Shown here: in pieces, positions 1 through 9,965 of the stretch
How positions within the stretch are numbered: position 1 is the stretch's first letter
How the letters are laid out: each line of letters opens with the position of its first letter
Assembly (NCBI RefSeq): GCF_022549695.1
Contig: NZ_JAKZGS010000001.1
Coordinates: 449,815-513,814 of the forward strand
DNA from: Belliella calami
GTDB taxonomy: Bacteria; Bacteroidota; Bacteroidia; Cytophagales; Cyclobacteriaceae
Reading direction: 5' to 3'
Length of the DNA stretch: 64,000 bases
Made by a program: the position numbers and the translations under genes
Notes under the pieces: model-generated
Databases searched by the model: none
Seen by the model: only the letters and a program-made list of their open reading frames with translations
Told to the model about the DNA's origin: nothing

Positions 1-1
1 T

Positions 2-187
2 TTCTTGATTTCAGTATTCGGGTTCAGGTTTATTTGGGAATATTTCAAAGAAAATCAGGTAGAATTCGAAGAAGGTTTGACCTTAAACATGGGACAAACG
101 TTGAGCATTCCGTTGGTGATTGGAGGGATCGTCTTGATCTATTTGGCAGCGAAAAAAGGATTGAAGCCAGAAAAAGAAAATCTCTAA
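2..187 (+). CDS. lgt: Prolipoprotein diacylglyceryl transferase, C-terminal end (partial)
   Basis: Only the last 61 codons are in the window; the frame is open to the left edge, so the gene starts upstream. The visible part has the hydrophobic run [12 protein letters not shown], then [20 protein letters not shown] and a last membrane helix, followed by a short basic tail. This Q(T/L)LS(I/L)P pattern before the final helix is how bacteroidal Lgt proteins end. Lgt moves a diacylglyceryl group from phosphatidylglycerol to the lipobox cysteine of prelipoproteins in the inner membrane; several lipoproteins encoded further on would be its clients. It converges with yidD and overlaps it by 4 bases. 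Identification rests on a short stretch, so it is good but not certain. Confidence 0.8.
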   Translation, partial: FLISVFGFRFIWEYFKENQVEFEEGLTLNMGQTLSIPLVIGGIVLIYLAAKKGLKPEKENL

Positions 188-405
188 GGCACAGGATCAT
201 GTCCGTGACCTCCCCAAGGGTGGCAACTAGCTATCCTTTTGATACCCAACCAACCTCCTTTGAAAACGCCATGCTTCAAGATGGCATCTTTCATATAAGT
301 GCTGCAGGTTGGCGTATATCGACAGGAAGAAGGAAAAAGTGGTGAAATCAAGTATTGGTAAATCAATACAGGGAAAATGGCGATTTTTCTTATGATTGTT
401 TTCAA
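184..405 (-). CDS. yidD: Membrane protein insertion efficiency factor YidD
   Basis: Small protein of the YidD/UPF0161 family, which helps YidC-dependent insertion of inner-membrane proteins. It has the N-terminal amphipathic segment ([20 protein letters not shown]), the conserved cysteines in [13 protein letters not shown], and the C-terminal GGWLGIKR...[13 protein letters not shown] signature. I place the start at the TTG at 405 (Leu-Lys-Thr-Ile-Ile-Arg), giving 73 residues, the normal family length. An ATG at 477 in the same frame would add 24 residues (LRKRK-rich) that the family does not usually have. The gene ends 4 bases inside the lgt stop region, a tail-to-tail arrangement. Confidence 0.9.
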   Translation of the reverse strand: MKTIIRKIAIFPVLIYQYLISPLFPSSCRYTPTCSTYMKDAILKHGVFKGGWLGIKRIASCHPWGGHGHDPVP

Positions 406-698
406 CTTTCTTTTTCTCAAATTTAGATACAAACACAGGGACTTCACCAAATAATTCCTTTGTTTCAAAAAACTCAAGATAATTTTCTAGGTTGATAGCT
501 TGAATAGGGATAAAATTGTTGAAAATTTACTAATATAAGTAAAACAAACAATACCATTCTAAAACTGTGAATTGCCTGAAATTTACAAGTTGAAAAGATT
601 TAACAAATTCATCAAAAATTTGAATTTAACTTTAAAAATATCGTTTAATCCAAGTGAAAACATCTATAATTGCTAAGTTAATATAACAAAGGAGTAAA

Positions 699-2156
699 TT
701 GAAAAAGCAATATCAATCTTTCAGCATCATATTTCTCTTCATGATGATTCTGGTATTGCCAAAAAATAGCAGTGCACAAATCATCGATTCCTTAAGTGTC
801 CAAAATTTAAATCTGGACATCCCTGAAAAAGCTGTCATCAATAATGTATTTGTGATTGGGAATGAAAAGACCAGAAAGAACATCATTCTCCGCGAATTAA
901 ATATTGTAACAGGCATTACTTATGATTGGGATGATCTTTTGACTATTCTTTCAGCAGACCAAAAAAAAATATTCAATCTCCAACTGTTCAACAGCGTTGA
1001 AATCACCCCCTTAATCACAGGAGAAGAGCAAATAGAAATATTGATATCTGTAGATGAGAGAAGGTATTTTATCCCTTCTATTATTTTTGAATTGGCAGAC
1101 AGAAACTTTTCTGAATGGTGGACTAACCAAAACCGAAGCTTCAAAAGGGTCAATTATGGGGCGCGGTTTTATCACAACAATGTCGGCGGCAGAAATGAAA
1201 AAATGCGTGTAAGTGCACAATTTGGATTTACCCAGGCATTTGATGTATTATATAGTCTGCCCTACATAGACAGAAATCAAAAACATGGACTGACTACTCA
1301 GTTATCCTACGTCACCAATAAAACCATTTCTGTAAGATCTGCGAATAACGAACAAGTGTTTTTCGCAAATGAAGAAGAAGAAGTGATGAGAAGATTATTT
1401 TCTTCTTCTTTAAGGTATAGCTATAGAGGTAACTTTTACAATTTCAACTATCTCACGCTCGGTTACACCAATGTAAACATCAACGAAGATGTACTTGTAC
1501 AAAATCCAAATTATTTTCTTCACGATGATACAAAGCTGAGTTACTTTACACTCTCATACGAATTCAAGCATGATCGGAGAAACTATAACTCCTACCCTAC
1601 CAATGGTGCATTGTTGAATTTTGGGGTTACAAAATATGGACTTTTAAGTTCGGATGATTTCAAAGATTGGGAATTTACAGCCATTGCGAATAGATACCTC
1701 AAATTCAATGACAAGTTTCATTTTGCCACAGGATTGACAATCAATACTTTCTTGGGAAAAAGACAGCCTTTTACCTCTGTCAGAGGAGTAGGTTACAGCC
1801 CTAATTTTGTCAGAGGTTTTGAACTGAATGTCATAGATGGGCAACAAACAATTGTCCATAAAAATAGCTTTCGCTTCAAACTACTCGACCTTCAATATGA
1901 CATTTCTAACATAAGCCCTTTGGATGGGTTCTCTACATTCCCTTTGAGGCTTTATTTGAGCGGAAACTTTGACCAAGGGTATGTAAATGATCGCAATGCA
2001 ATCCCGGAAAATCGTCGATTGACTAATTCACACCTTTTTGGATATGGCCCAGGTGTCGACTTGGTGATTTTGTATGACATTGTTCTCAGGTTTGAATATT
2101 CTATAAACAATTATAATGAAGGGAATTTTTTCTTCAACTTCAAGGCGCCATTTTAG
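699..2156 (+). CDS. Single-POTRA outer-membrane beta-barrel protein (BamA/TamA-like)
   Basis: 485 residues. A signal peptide (about 1-26, ending SSAQ) is followed by one POTRA-like domain (about 44-118: VIGNEKTRKNIILREL, then KKIFNLQLFNSVEI) and a 16-strand-type surface-antigen barrel (about 130-485). The protein ends in FNFKAPF, with the terminal Phe expected of BAM substrates. BamA itself has five POTRA domains, so this is a smaller Omp85 relative that probably inserts or exports an outer-membrane client; the client is unknown. The start is TTG at 699, chosen because AAGGAG lies 6 bases upstream and because the Lys-rich signal peptide begins there. A Shine-Dalgarno sequence is unusual among genes in this window. 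It may form a loose group with the next two envelope genes. Confidence 0.85.
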   Translation: MKKQYQSFSIIFLFMMILVLPKNSSAQIIDSLSVQNLNLDIPEKAVINNVFVIGNEKTRKNIILRELNIVTGITYDWDDLLTILSADQKKIFNLQLFNSVEITPLITGEEQIEILISVDERRYFIPSIIFELADRNFSEWWTNQNRSFKRVNYGARFYHNNVGGRNEKMRVSAQFGFTQAFDVLYSLPYIDRNQKHGLTTQLSYVTNKTISVRSANNEQVFFANEEEEVMRRLFSSSLRYSYRGNFYNFNYLTLGYTNVNINEDVLVQNPNYFLHDDTKLSYFTLSYEFKHDRRNYNSYPTNGALLNFGVTKYGLLSSDDFKDWEFTAIANRYLKFNDKFHFATGLTINTFLGKRQPFTSVRGVGYSPNFVRGFELNVIDGQQTIVHKNSFRFKLLDLQYDISNISPLDGFSTFPLRLYLSGNFDQGYVNDRNAIPENRRLTNSHLFGYGPGVDLVILYDIVLRFEYSINNYNEGNFFFNFKAPF

Positions 2157-2276
2157 CAAACAAAAATTCGGTTTTAGTAAGATCTTGATTTAAACGTTTA
2201 TGTCCGTTTAGATGCTTTTCTTTGTTTTCAATAAAACTTAAATTAAAAGAATGTTTTTAGTTTAATTTTTATTCAG

Positions 2277-3101
2277 ATGGGAAGAGGATTATTAGCGATT
2301 ATTTTGATATGCTTTAGTTCTATGGGATTGAATGCCCAAAGCGGGATAGAAACTCTTCCACAAGGTGCTCGAAGTGTGGGTATGGGAAATGCGAATCTCA
2401 CCCTGGCAGACTCATGGGCTATCTTCAACAATATCGGTGCCTTGGGAAGGCTGGAGTCTTCCTCTGCAATGGTTGGGTATGACCATCGGTTCAATCTCAA
2501 TGAACTGACTACTATCTCTGCAGGAGCTGCGATACATTCGGAGAAGTTGCAATATGGCATCAGTGTATCAAGCTTTGGCGGAGAGCATTTCAATCAAAAC
2601 AACCTAGGAATCGGAATAGCAAACCAACTGGGGATCGCAAGTTTGGGCATTAAGATAAATTACTTCCAGACCAATATAGAAGGATTTGGGAGGACTGGAA
2701 GTCCAGTCATTGAGTTTGGAGGGATGGCAGAGCTCAGTTCAAAACTTTTTTTTGGCGCACATATTTACAACCTCACCAATTCGAAAATAAGTAAAAATTC
2801 ATTTGATAGAATACCCACCGTAGTCAGCTCAGGAATATCTTACAGACCTTCCGAAAAATTGACGGTAAACATCGAGGCAGAGAAAGATATACTGCTTGAC
2901 CCATTGATCAAACTAGGCCTAGAGTACAATCTAAAGGACAGGTTGTGGATGAGAAGCGGATTCAATACCAACCCTAGCAACATCTTTTTTGGGTTAGGAT
3001 TTCGTCCAAGAAACTTCATCATCGATTATGCAATGACCCAGAATCAATATTTGGGCAATACTCATCATTTTTCATTTGGATACTTATTTCAGAAAAAGTG
3101 A
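2277..3101 (+). CDS. PorV/PorQ-like outer-membrane protein
   Basis: 274 residues with a signal peptide (about 1-21, ...SSMGLNAQ). The mature N-terminus carries the pattern LPQGARSVGMGNANLTLADS followed by an Asn-rich ...FNNIGALG, the hallmark of the PorV/PorQ/UPF0164 group of FadL-like small barrels. The rest alternates polar and hydrophobic residues as beta strands do, and the last residues are YLFQKK. Some relatives (PorV, PorQ) serve the type IX secretion system; no other T9SS gene is visible here, so a T9SS role is only a family-level possibility. Its TGA stop overlaps the GTG start of the next gene (GTGA), indicating translational coupling. Confidence 0.75.
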   Translation: MGRGLLAIILICFSSMGLNAQSGIETLPQGARSVGMGNANLTLADSWAIFNNIGALGRLESSSAMVGYDHRFNLNELTTISAGAAIHSEKLQYGISVSSFGGEHFNQNNLGIGIANQLGIASLGIKINYFQTNIEGFGRTGSPVIEFGGMAELSSKLFFGAHIYNLTNSKISKNSFDRIPTVVSSGISYRPSEKLTVNIEAEKDILLDPLIKLGLEYNLKDRLWMRSGFNTNPSNIFFGLGFRPRNFIIDYAMTQNQYLGNTHHFSFGYLFQKK

Positions 3102-5197
3102 AAAAATGGTGGGTGACATATCTGGTTTTCTTTCATTTTTACGTGCTAAATGCACAAACATACAGGAAAAATGAAATCAACATCGAGAAATTGATCGAAG
3201 AACTCTTTGCGATGCAACAAGATGATGAAGACTATGAAAATGTATATGAAGGATTGCTCCAGCTCTTTCTCAATCCCATTCACCTCAACAAAACCAATCC
3301 TGAAGAATTAAAGTCTATATACATCTTGAATCCTTTTCAAATCAATTCATTTTTTGAGTATAAGAAAGCTTTCGGTGACTTGATGTCTATTTATGAGTTG
3401 CAAGCCATTCCGGGATTTGATCTACAAACTATTTATAAAATCATTCCTTTCGTCACATTAGAAGATAGATCAGAAACAAGCAACCGTCCACTTTGGGAGC
3501 GAATTTCAAGAGAAAGAGATGCCTACTTTTTGTTTAGGCAAAATAGGGTTTTGGAAACTAGAAGGGGATTTACCCCGCCCGATACTTTAAGTAATGGTCG
3601 CTTGACTAGTCGTTATTTGGGAGATCCGAATAATCTGTATGCTCGATTCAGGATTCAGCACAGCAAAGATTTCAGTCTGGGATTTACCATAGACAAAGAC
3701 CCAGGAGAAGAGTTTGTCTGGGATCCAAATACGAAAAGATATGGATTCAATTTCCTGTCATATCATTTCACACTTTACAACCAAAAAAAATGGAAGACAT
3801 TAACGATTGGAGATTTTCAAGCGCAATTTGGTCAAGGATTGGTATATGGAGCGGGTTTTTCGGTTGGTAAAGGTGCAGAAACTATCACAACAGTCCGAAG
3901 AAGCAGCATAGGCCTTAGACCCTATACTGGAGCGATGGAATTTGGTTTTTTCAGAGGTGTCGGAGCGACATACAAGCATAAAAATATTGAAGCCACCTTG
4001 ATAGCCTCCCAAGCTCCACGTGATGGAAACGTGCAAGCTGTACTTGACACTTTGGAACAGGAGGACTTAGTCATTACCTCTCTTCAGCTCTCTGGTCTTC
4101 ACAGAACACCAACTGAAATAGCATATAAAGATCAGGTTAGAGAGCGAAACCTCGGAGGTAATATTCAATACACCAATCAAAACAAAAAACTGCAACTTGG
4201 AATAAATACTTTATTTACAAAATACAGTCAAAACTTCCAGAGAAATCCACAGATCTACAACCAATTTGAATTCTCAGGACCGCAGAATTATATTCAGAGC
4301 CTATATTTTTCTTACAATTTTCAGAATTATTATCTATTTGGAGAGTCTGCCAGATCAAAAAGTGGTGGCTTTGGCTCCGTAATCGGTCTGATGAGTAGTT
4401 TGGGGAAAAACATAGATTTCTCAATGCTTTGGAGAAAATTCGATCGGAATTTCCACACATTTTATGGAAATGCATTCTCTGAAAATACCAGGCCAATCAA
4501 TGAAAGAGGGATCTATTTGGGCTTAAATTTTCGTCCAAACATCAGATACAATTGGTCCATTTATTATGATCAGTTCAAGTTCCCTTGGATAAAATTCAGA
4601 ACTTACGCACCGTCCCAAGGTCATGAATGGCTTACAAGGTTCACCTACAGACCATCAAAAGCCACCTTGCTATTCTTTCAATTCAGAGAAGAATCCAAAG
4701 CGAGAAATATCAGTGAAACCAGACCTTTCCAGTCAACATACCAACTTAGCCAAGGGAAAAAATGGAACTATGTAGTCAATCTGGATTATAAAGTCAATGA
4801 AAATTGGAGTATAAAATCTAGGGTGATGGGAAGTAGGTTTGATTTTGACAATCAAATCACAAAAGGCTTTGCCATCAGTCAAGACTTGAATGCAGATTAT
4901 CAAAAATGGCGAATTTCTACCCGTCTCGTCCTTTTCCAAACAGACAATTATGACAATCGGCAGTACATTTACGAGAGGAATGTACTTTGGGCATTTTCCA
5001 TACCTGCACTTCAAGGTCAGGGAATGCGCTACTACACCCTTGCGCAATATCGAGTCAGTCAAAAACTAACCATCTGGGCGAGATTTTCCAGAACAATCTA
5101 TTCAGATAGGGAAGGAATAGGCTCTGGACTACAAACAATCGAAGGAAATAGGCAAACAGAGGCTATATTTCAACTGAGATATCAATTTAACAGATAA
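3098..5197 (+). CDS. Helix-hairpin-helix N-domain fused to an outer-membrane beta-barrel
   Basis: 699 residues starting with GTG inside the previous stop codon. A signal peptide (1-20, ...FYVLNAQ) comes first. Residues about 55-125 hold two helix-hairpin-helix repeats of ComEA type (IHLNKTNPEELKSIYILNPF and FGDLMSIYELQAIPGFD). From about 140 to the end there is a long beta-barrel-like region, rich in aromatic residues, ending in QLRYQFNR. HhH motifs usually touch DNA backbone, yet the signal peptide and barrel place this protein in the outer membrane. The family occurs in many Bacteroidota, and its function is not established as far as I know. A DNA-uptake or DNA-binding surface role is a guess. 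Confidence 0.75.
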   Translation: MKKWWVTYLVFFHFYVLNAQTYRKNEINIEKLIEELFAMQQDDEDYENVYEGLLQLFLNPIHLNKTNPEELKSIYILNPFQINSFFEYKKAFGDLMSIYELQAIPGFDLQTIYKIIPFVTLEDRSETSNRPLWERISRERDAYFLFRQNRVLETRRGFTPPDTLSNGRLTSRYLGDPNNLYARFRIQHSKDFSLGFTIDKDPGEEFVWDPNTKRYGFNFLSYHFTLYNQKKWKTLTIGDFQAQFGQGLVYGAGFSVGKGAETITTVRRSSIGLRPYTGAMEFGFFRGVGATYKHKNIEATLIASQAPRDGNVQAVLDTLEQEDLVITSLQLSGLHRTPTEIAYKDQVRERNLGGNIQYTNQNKKLQLGINTLFTKYSQNFQRNPQIYNQFEFSGPQNYIQSLYFSYNFQNYYLFGESARSKSGGFGSVIGLMSSLGKNIDFSMLWRKFDRNFHTFYGNAFSENTRPINERGIYLGLNFRPNIRYNWSIYYDQFKFPWIKFRTYAPSQGHEWLTRFTYRPSKATLLFFQFREESKARNISETRPFQSTYQLSQGKKWNYVVNLDYKVNENWSIKSRVMGSRFDFDNQITKGFAISQDLNADYQKWRISTRLVLFQTDNYDNRQYIYERNVLWAFSIPALQGQGMRYYTLAQYRVSQKLTIWARFSRTIYSDREGIGSGLQTIEGNRQTEAIFQLRYQFNR

Positions 5198-5262
5198 TTT
5201 CCATAATCGGTAAGTGAAGCACTTCTTCATTTTGTATCTTAACAATTGAAAAATTGAAGTTT

Positions 5263-7710
5263 ATGAAAAAAACGTGTTTACTGATTTCCGCCTTGTTTTC
5301 GTTCATTATCACCAGCAATGCCCAACAACTTGATCTTTCTAAAATGGACAAAAAGGAGGGTTTTTTCAATTTCTATTTGGATGATGACAAAGGAAAAATC
5401 TATTTGGAAATTGAAAAGCTGGAAGAAGAGTTTCTTTATGTCAATTCACTTCCTGCTGGAGTAGGCTCCAATGACATCGGTCTAGACCGTGGACAATTGG
5501 GCAGGACTAGGGTAGTCGAATTTAGAAAAGCTGGAAACAAGCTTCTTTTAGTGCATATAAACTATGACTTCAGGGCATTCAGTGATAATCCATATGAAGT
5601 AAAATCTGTCAAAGATGCTTTTGCAGAATCTGTCCTTTGGGGATTTGAAATCAACAAAAAGGATGGTGAAAAATACATTGTAGAAGCTACTAACTTCTAC
5701 CTTCAGGACGCACATCAAGTCGCAGAAAAACTTGGCTCGGCAAGACAGGGAAGTTACAAACTAGATAATTCTCGAAGTGCCATTTATGAACCTATGACAA
5801 AGAATTTTCCCCAAAACACAGAAGTGGAAGCCATCATTACAGTCACAGGAGCACCAGCTGGGGGATATATTAGATCGGTAACCCCTTCTCCAGAAGCAGT
5901 CACTGTGAGGCAAAGACATTCTTTCATAGAGCTTCCCGACGACCAATATAAACCAAGGGAATTTGATACCAGAGCTGGGTATTTCCATATCAACTATCTG
6001 GATTTCACCTCTGCTATAGGAGAACCAATGGAAAAAAAGTTTATTTCCCGTCACAGACTGGAAAAGAAAGACCCTTCAGCAGCACTTTCTGAGGCTGTGG
6101 AACCGATAGTCTATTATTTGGATAGAGGCACACCGGAACCTGTGAGGTCGGCTTTGATAGAAGGTGGGAATTGGTGGAATGAAGCCTTTGAGGCTGCTGG
6201 ATTCAAAGATGCCTTCAGAGTGGAATTGATGCCCGAAGGTGCTGACCCAATGGATGTTCGATACAATGTAATACAGTGGGTTCATCGATCTACAAGAGGC
6301 TGGTCTTATGGTTCATCGGTGAGAGATCCGAGAACTGGAGAAATCCTCAAAGGACATGTGAGTTTGGGATCTCTGAGAGTAAGGCAAGATTATTTGATAG
6401 CCCAGGGACTTTTGCAGCCATTTGAGGATGGAAAACCAAAAGATCCTAAAATGTTGGAAATGGCATTGGATAGATTGAGGCAGCTCTCTGCCCATGAAAT
6501 CGGCCACACCATCGGACTGGCTCACAGCTATGCCTCCTCTCCTACCGACAGAGCTTCTGTGATGGATTACCCATACCCATACATCACCATGGATGATGAT
6601 GGAAATCTGGACTTTTCAAAAGCTTATGATGACAAGATCGGGGATTGGGATAAATGGGCTATACGATACGGCTACGACATCATCCCTGCAGATCTAGATG
6701 AAAAAGCCTATTTGAACAAATTGCTTGAAGACACCTATGCTGCTGGCCATACTTTTATTTCCGATTCAGATTCTAGAAATGCAAGTGGTAGTCATCCACA
6801 AGCACACCTATGGGACAATGGCACATCTTCCACCGAAGAGCTTGAAAGAATGATGAAGATCAGGAAAGCAAAACTCAACACATTTGGGCTAAATACTATC
6901 GAAGAAAACACACCTGAAGCATTGACGGAAGAAGTATTGGCGCCATTGTACTTGATGCACCGCTACCAAGTAGAAGCAACTTCAAAGCTTATAGGAGGAG
7001 TGGATTATACTTATAAAGTCAAAGGAGATAATCAGAGGAAACAAAGCAGGCTAGATGCCAAATCCCAAAAAGAGGCTCTTGGGGCACTTATCAATGTAAT
7101 CAGTCCAGAAAATCTGGCATTACCAGATCATATCATCAATTTGATCCCTCCAAGACCAATGGGATACGGAAGAAATCGGGAAACCTTCCCATCCAGAACA
7201 GGGCCAAACTTTGACCCTATAGCTCCTGCGGAAAATGTGGTTGACATGACATTTGGGTTTCTTTTTGATGCCGCTCGGGCAAATAGAATTATACAACAAA
7301 GCGCTTTTGATAGTACATTGCCGAGTTTAGCTGATTGTTTTGAATCGATCAGATCGAAGGTTTTTGGAAAGGAAGAAAGTAATGAATACCACCTTCAATT
7401 GAAACTGATGACCCAAAATAAGTTAATTGACCATTTAGTAAAACTTGCACAGGATTCAAGGGCAAATTCTTTGGTAAAAGCTGAAGCTAGGGCATTTCTC
7501 AAGGAGATCAACAGAAATGAATTGAACTTATATGGTAGTAAAGACACTAAAAAAGATGGTGAAATTGACAACAATCATAAACTGTATTTAGCTGATAAAA
7601 TCAATAAATTCTTAAACCTTCCCGAAATCATTAGTACTCCAGTTGCAATCAGTACACCTGATGGAGCCCCGATTGGCTCTGAAGATATGAGTTGCGATTT
7701 TGATTATTGA
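5263..7710 (+). CDS. Secreted zinc-dependent metalloprotease (metzincin)
   Basis: 815 residues from the ATG at 5263; an in-frame TTG at 5254 is less likely because MKKTCLLISALFSFIITSNAQ is a good signal peptide. The catalytic zinc site is HEIGHTIGLAH, with His411, Glu412, His415 and His421, and the Met-turn is SVMDYP at Met434. The layout matches the Bacteroidota zinc-dependent metalloprotease family that carries DUF5117-like and DUF4953-like regions. The N-terminal domain (about 25-290) contains repeated TVRQRHS and PREFDTRAGYF elements typical of that family. It should act in the periplasm or outside the cell; substrates are unknown. It ends 10 bases before the convergent next gene. Confidence 0.9.
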   Translation: MKKTCLLISALFSFIITSNAQQLDLSKMDKKEGFFNFYLDDDKGKIYLEIEKLEEEFLYVNSLPAGVGSNDIGLDRGQLGRTRVVEFRKAGNKLLLVHINYDFRAFSDNPYEVKSVKDAFAESVLWGFEINKKDGEKYIVEATNFYLQDAHQVAEKLGSARQGSYKLDNSRSAIYEPMTKNFPQNTEVEAIITVTGAPAGGYIRSVTPSPEAVTVRQRHSFIELPDDQYKPREFDTRAGYFHINYLDFTSAIGEPMEKKFISRHRLEKKDPSAALSEAVEPIVYYLDRGTPEPVRSALIEGGNWWNEAFEAAGFKDAFRVELMPEGADPMDVRYNVIQWVHRSTRGWSYGSSVRDPRTGEILKGHVSLGSLRVRQDYLIAQGLLQPFEDGKPKDPKMLEMALDRLRQLSAHEIGHTIGLAHSYASSPTDRASVMDYPYPYITMDDDGNLDFSKAYDDKIGDWDKWAIRYGYDIIPADLDEKAYLNKLLEDTYAAGHTFISDSDSRNASGSHPQAHLWDNGTSSTEELERMMKIRKAKLNTFGLNTIEENTPEALTEEVLAPLYLMHRYQVEATSKLIGGVDYTYKVKGDNQRKQSRLDAKSQKEALGALINVISPENLALPDHIINLIPPRPMGYGRNRETFPSRTGPNFDPIAPAENVVDMTFGFLFDAARANRIIQQSAFDSTLPSLADCFESIRSKVFGKEESNEYHLQLKLMTQNKLIDHLVKLAQDSRANSLVKAEARAFLKEINRNELNLYGSKDTKKDGEIDNNHKLYLADKINKFLNLPEIISTPVAISTPDGAPIGSEDMSCDFDY

Positions 7711-7720
7711 TCAAAATACG

Positions 7721-8521
7721 TTAATGACAATCAGCAGTTAGCTCAAGAACTTCCACAATTGGCTTTTCCAACAAATTACCATCAACTGACCTTGATCTAA
7801 AGACAAAATCTAAAACAGGAGCCCAGTAAGTGGTATGCTCAAATGCAACCAATTCCAACTTATGCCAATATCTTTTACCCTCATTGGTTTGGTACCTTGA
7901 TTCATATATGGTGATCAAATCATTGGGATGTAAATATGGAAAGGGGCTCCCCAAAAGTGGATGGATTTGGAGATCTCCACCAAGGCTGTTGAAATGATAA
8001 ATCAATCTGGTATCAAAATCAACTCTGGTGACTCCAATGGATTCTTTCCCCCTAGGATCCATAGCCTTTTTGATGGTAAAAGATTTAAAATCTAGGCCCA
8101 GGGGATTTGGGCTTGTGGACTGTACCTCTTCGAAACTTACTAAGTCATCTGAGACAGGATACCGTCCATCAATTTCAAGAGGTTCTAGAAAGACAGAATC
8201 AATCATTACTACTTTGCCAGGTTCGGACCCTTCTGCTTCCGTACCGAATGTGATATAGGAACCATCTTGCTGAGCTATGATATAATGGATCATCTCATCT
8301 TCCCTACCCCAAGCCGAATTGTCAAAAAGCAAACGGTTGTTACAAGAATTAAGGTAAATCCAGATTTCTCCGGATTTACCTGTATGGTCTGAGTATTCGT
8401 AGATCAACACCTGATCAAAAAACAGCCCTTCATCAGCTGAGTCAAAGGTTTTGAGATCGATTTCTTGGGCAAAAGCTTTGGGGAAAATAAGCAAATAGAA
8501 AATTAGAACTTTCCAATTCAT
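7721..8521 (-). CDS. Secreted protein of unknown function
   Basis: 266 residues with an N-terminal signal peptide (about 1-19, ...FPKAFAQ). I recognise no family. The mature part is acidic and looks beta-rich, with segments such as IWIYLNSCNNRLLFDNSAWG, and two Cys near residues 60 and 264. Its stop lies 10 bases from the stop of the metalloprotease gene on the other strand. About 190 bases of AT-rich DNA separate its start from the next upstream leftward gene, so it is probably transcribed alone. Confidence 0.7.
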   Translation of the reverse strand: MNWKVLIFYLLIFPKAFAQEIDLKTFDSADEGLFFDQVLIYEYSDHTGKSGEIWIYLNSCNNRLLFDNSAWGREDEMIHYIIAQQDGSYITFGTEAEGSEPGKVVMIDSVFLEPLEIDGRYPVSDDLVSFEEVQSTSPNPLGLDFKSFTIKKAMDPRGKESIGVTRVDFDTRLIYHFNSLGGDLQIHPLLGSPFPYLHPNDLITIYESRYQTNEGKRYWHKLELVAFEHTTYWAPVLDFVFRSRSVDGNLLEKPIVEVLELTADCH

Positions 8522-8715
8522 GTTTTTACAAATTAACGTTTATTGATCTCAACTGTACTTCTAAATAAACTAAAAACATCATTCAATAAGTATTGCATGA
8601 ATACTGTCCGACACAACATGCTGGATCTAGAATAAATATACATTTATCTAAAGCACAATTGATTTCGATGCGTGTTCTTTTCCATCGTTATTCTTTTGTC
8701 AAGAAAGTCCTAGGG

Positions 8716-9942
8716 CTAGTCTAAAACTTCAATTGTAAATGCAATCATAGGCCCATTGTCCACATTTGTGAAGTAATATATTGGAGGGTCCAAGGAAACC
8801 CCTATTCGTCTATTGTTTGCGTCATGGATATCATTTTGGAATTTTTCTTTATTATTGAGTTTGCTGATCTCACCAAGTTCGTGTAAATAAACCTTCCTAT
8901 GTTGATTTCCAAAAACAATGTCCCTTACTGGCAACTTGTGTGACAAATGAGAATGAGCAGATATCAAAACGCGCTCTGTTTTCCCCTCCAACGCAGCTTT
9001 ATTGACTATAAACTCTCTTTTAAAATCTACTTTGATTATGTATTCAGGAGTGAAATTATTGATTTCTTTAATTGTGGATGGGTTCACACCAACTCCCTTT
9101 TTGTCTACAGTTACTAGAGGTTTATCACTGTGCTGATAAGTCTCATCTAATTCAGCATCTTTAGAAAATTTATAGAATCTTTTATTTTTACCCCAAGCTA
9201 GATTCTTTTTGCTATCATAATAGAACCTAAAGCCTTTTGTGGTAGGTCTTGATTTGGGTATATCAAAGACCCTGTTTGGAAGATTGCCAACACTTTTTAT
9301 TTCCGTCGTTCCGGAAGCAGTTTCTCTATCAGCTCGAATACTACCTGTGCCATAAAGAGCTAATGACGGTCTCACTACTTTCAATTCATTAAAAAATTCC
9401 TTTGACCACTCAGCTGATGAAGGTAAATAAATGAATTTATATTCAACCCTAATCCTCACAGTTTGATTGCTATTTACAGTTGGAGCTGTGGCTTTTGGAG
9501 GACTTTCGTTTCCAAATACTTTTTTCTCTAAAGCATAGACTATCTTTGGGCGAATTCTATTGTTGGTTTTATAACTCGCATTATCAAACAAAGAGAGTTC
9601 AGGAAAATCCCTACCGGTGAATTTCTGTAATCTCAAAAATGTAGCTTTTTTGAGATCATCAGGAGCAGAGACCCAAGTGATAGTCGCATGAACCACCCCA
9701 TTAGAAATCGTACCTGTATAGTTTCCTTGTACTCTTGGATCAGAAAAATTTAACCTCCCGACTACCTTGTTCCCTGTTTGGTTAGCTGTAAATAAACAGG
9801 ACTGAGTACCTCTCACTCTGTTGAAACTTCCCGAAAAATTATATTTTTCATCTATTCCTCTTTGTTGTGCAGAGCTGACAAAACCCCATGTTACACATAA
9901 TAGTGTTAACATCCATTTAAGTTTGTTTTTAAAGCTTTTCAT
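8716..9942 (-). CDS. Secreted protein with N-terminal calycin-like beta domain, function unknown
   Basis: 408 residues. The signal peptide is about 1-25 (...WGFVSSAQ). Residues about 33-90 (SGSFNRVRGTQSCLFTANQ, then GNKVVGRLNFSD and VQGNYTGTISNGVV) alternate strands and Gly turns in the way seen in small barrel or calycin-like domains that begin G(T/S)(W/F). The N-terminal domain of the neighbour at 9966-11363 has the same rhythm, so the two may be distant paralogues. The remainder is Lys-rich with no motif I know. The 23-base gap to the upstream gene suggests co-transcription. Confidence 0.65.
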   Translation of the reverse strand: MKSFKNKLKWMLTLLCVTWGFVSSAQQRGIDEKYNFSGSFNRVRGTQSCLFTANQTGNKVVGRLNFSDPRVQGNYTGTISNGVVHATITWVSAPDDLKKATFLRLQKFTGRDFPELSLFDNASYKTNNRIRPKIVYALEKKVFGNESPPKATAPTVNSNQTVRIRVEYKFIYLPSSAEWSKEFFNELKVVRPSLALYGTGSIRADRETASGTTEIKSVGNLPNRVFDIPKSRPTTKGFRFYYDSKKNLAWGKNKRFYKFSKDAELDETYQHSDKPLVTVDKKGVGVNPSTIKEINNFTPEYIIKVDFKREFIVNKAALEGKTERVLISAHSHLSHKLPVRDIVFGNQHRKVYLHELGEISKLNNKEKFQNDIHDANNRRIGVSLDPPIYYFTNVDNGPMIAFTIEVLD

Positions 9943-9965
9943 ATTGTTCTTGTTTTAAATTATTG

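Noticed and set aside
2160-2280. Bacteroidota TAnnTTTG promoters upstream of several genes
   Set aside because: I searched by eye before the main operons; candidates are one or two bases off the consensus and common by chance in AT-rich DNA, so I did not list any.
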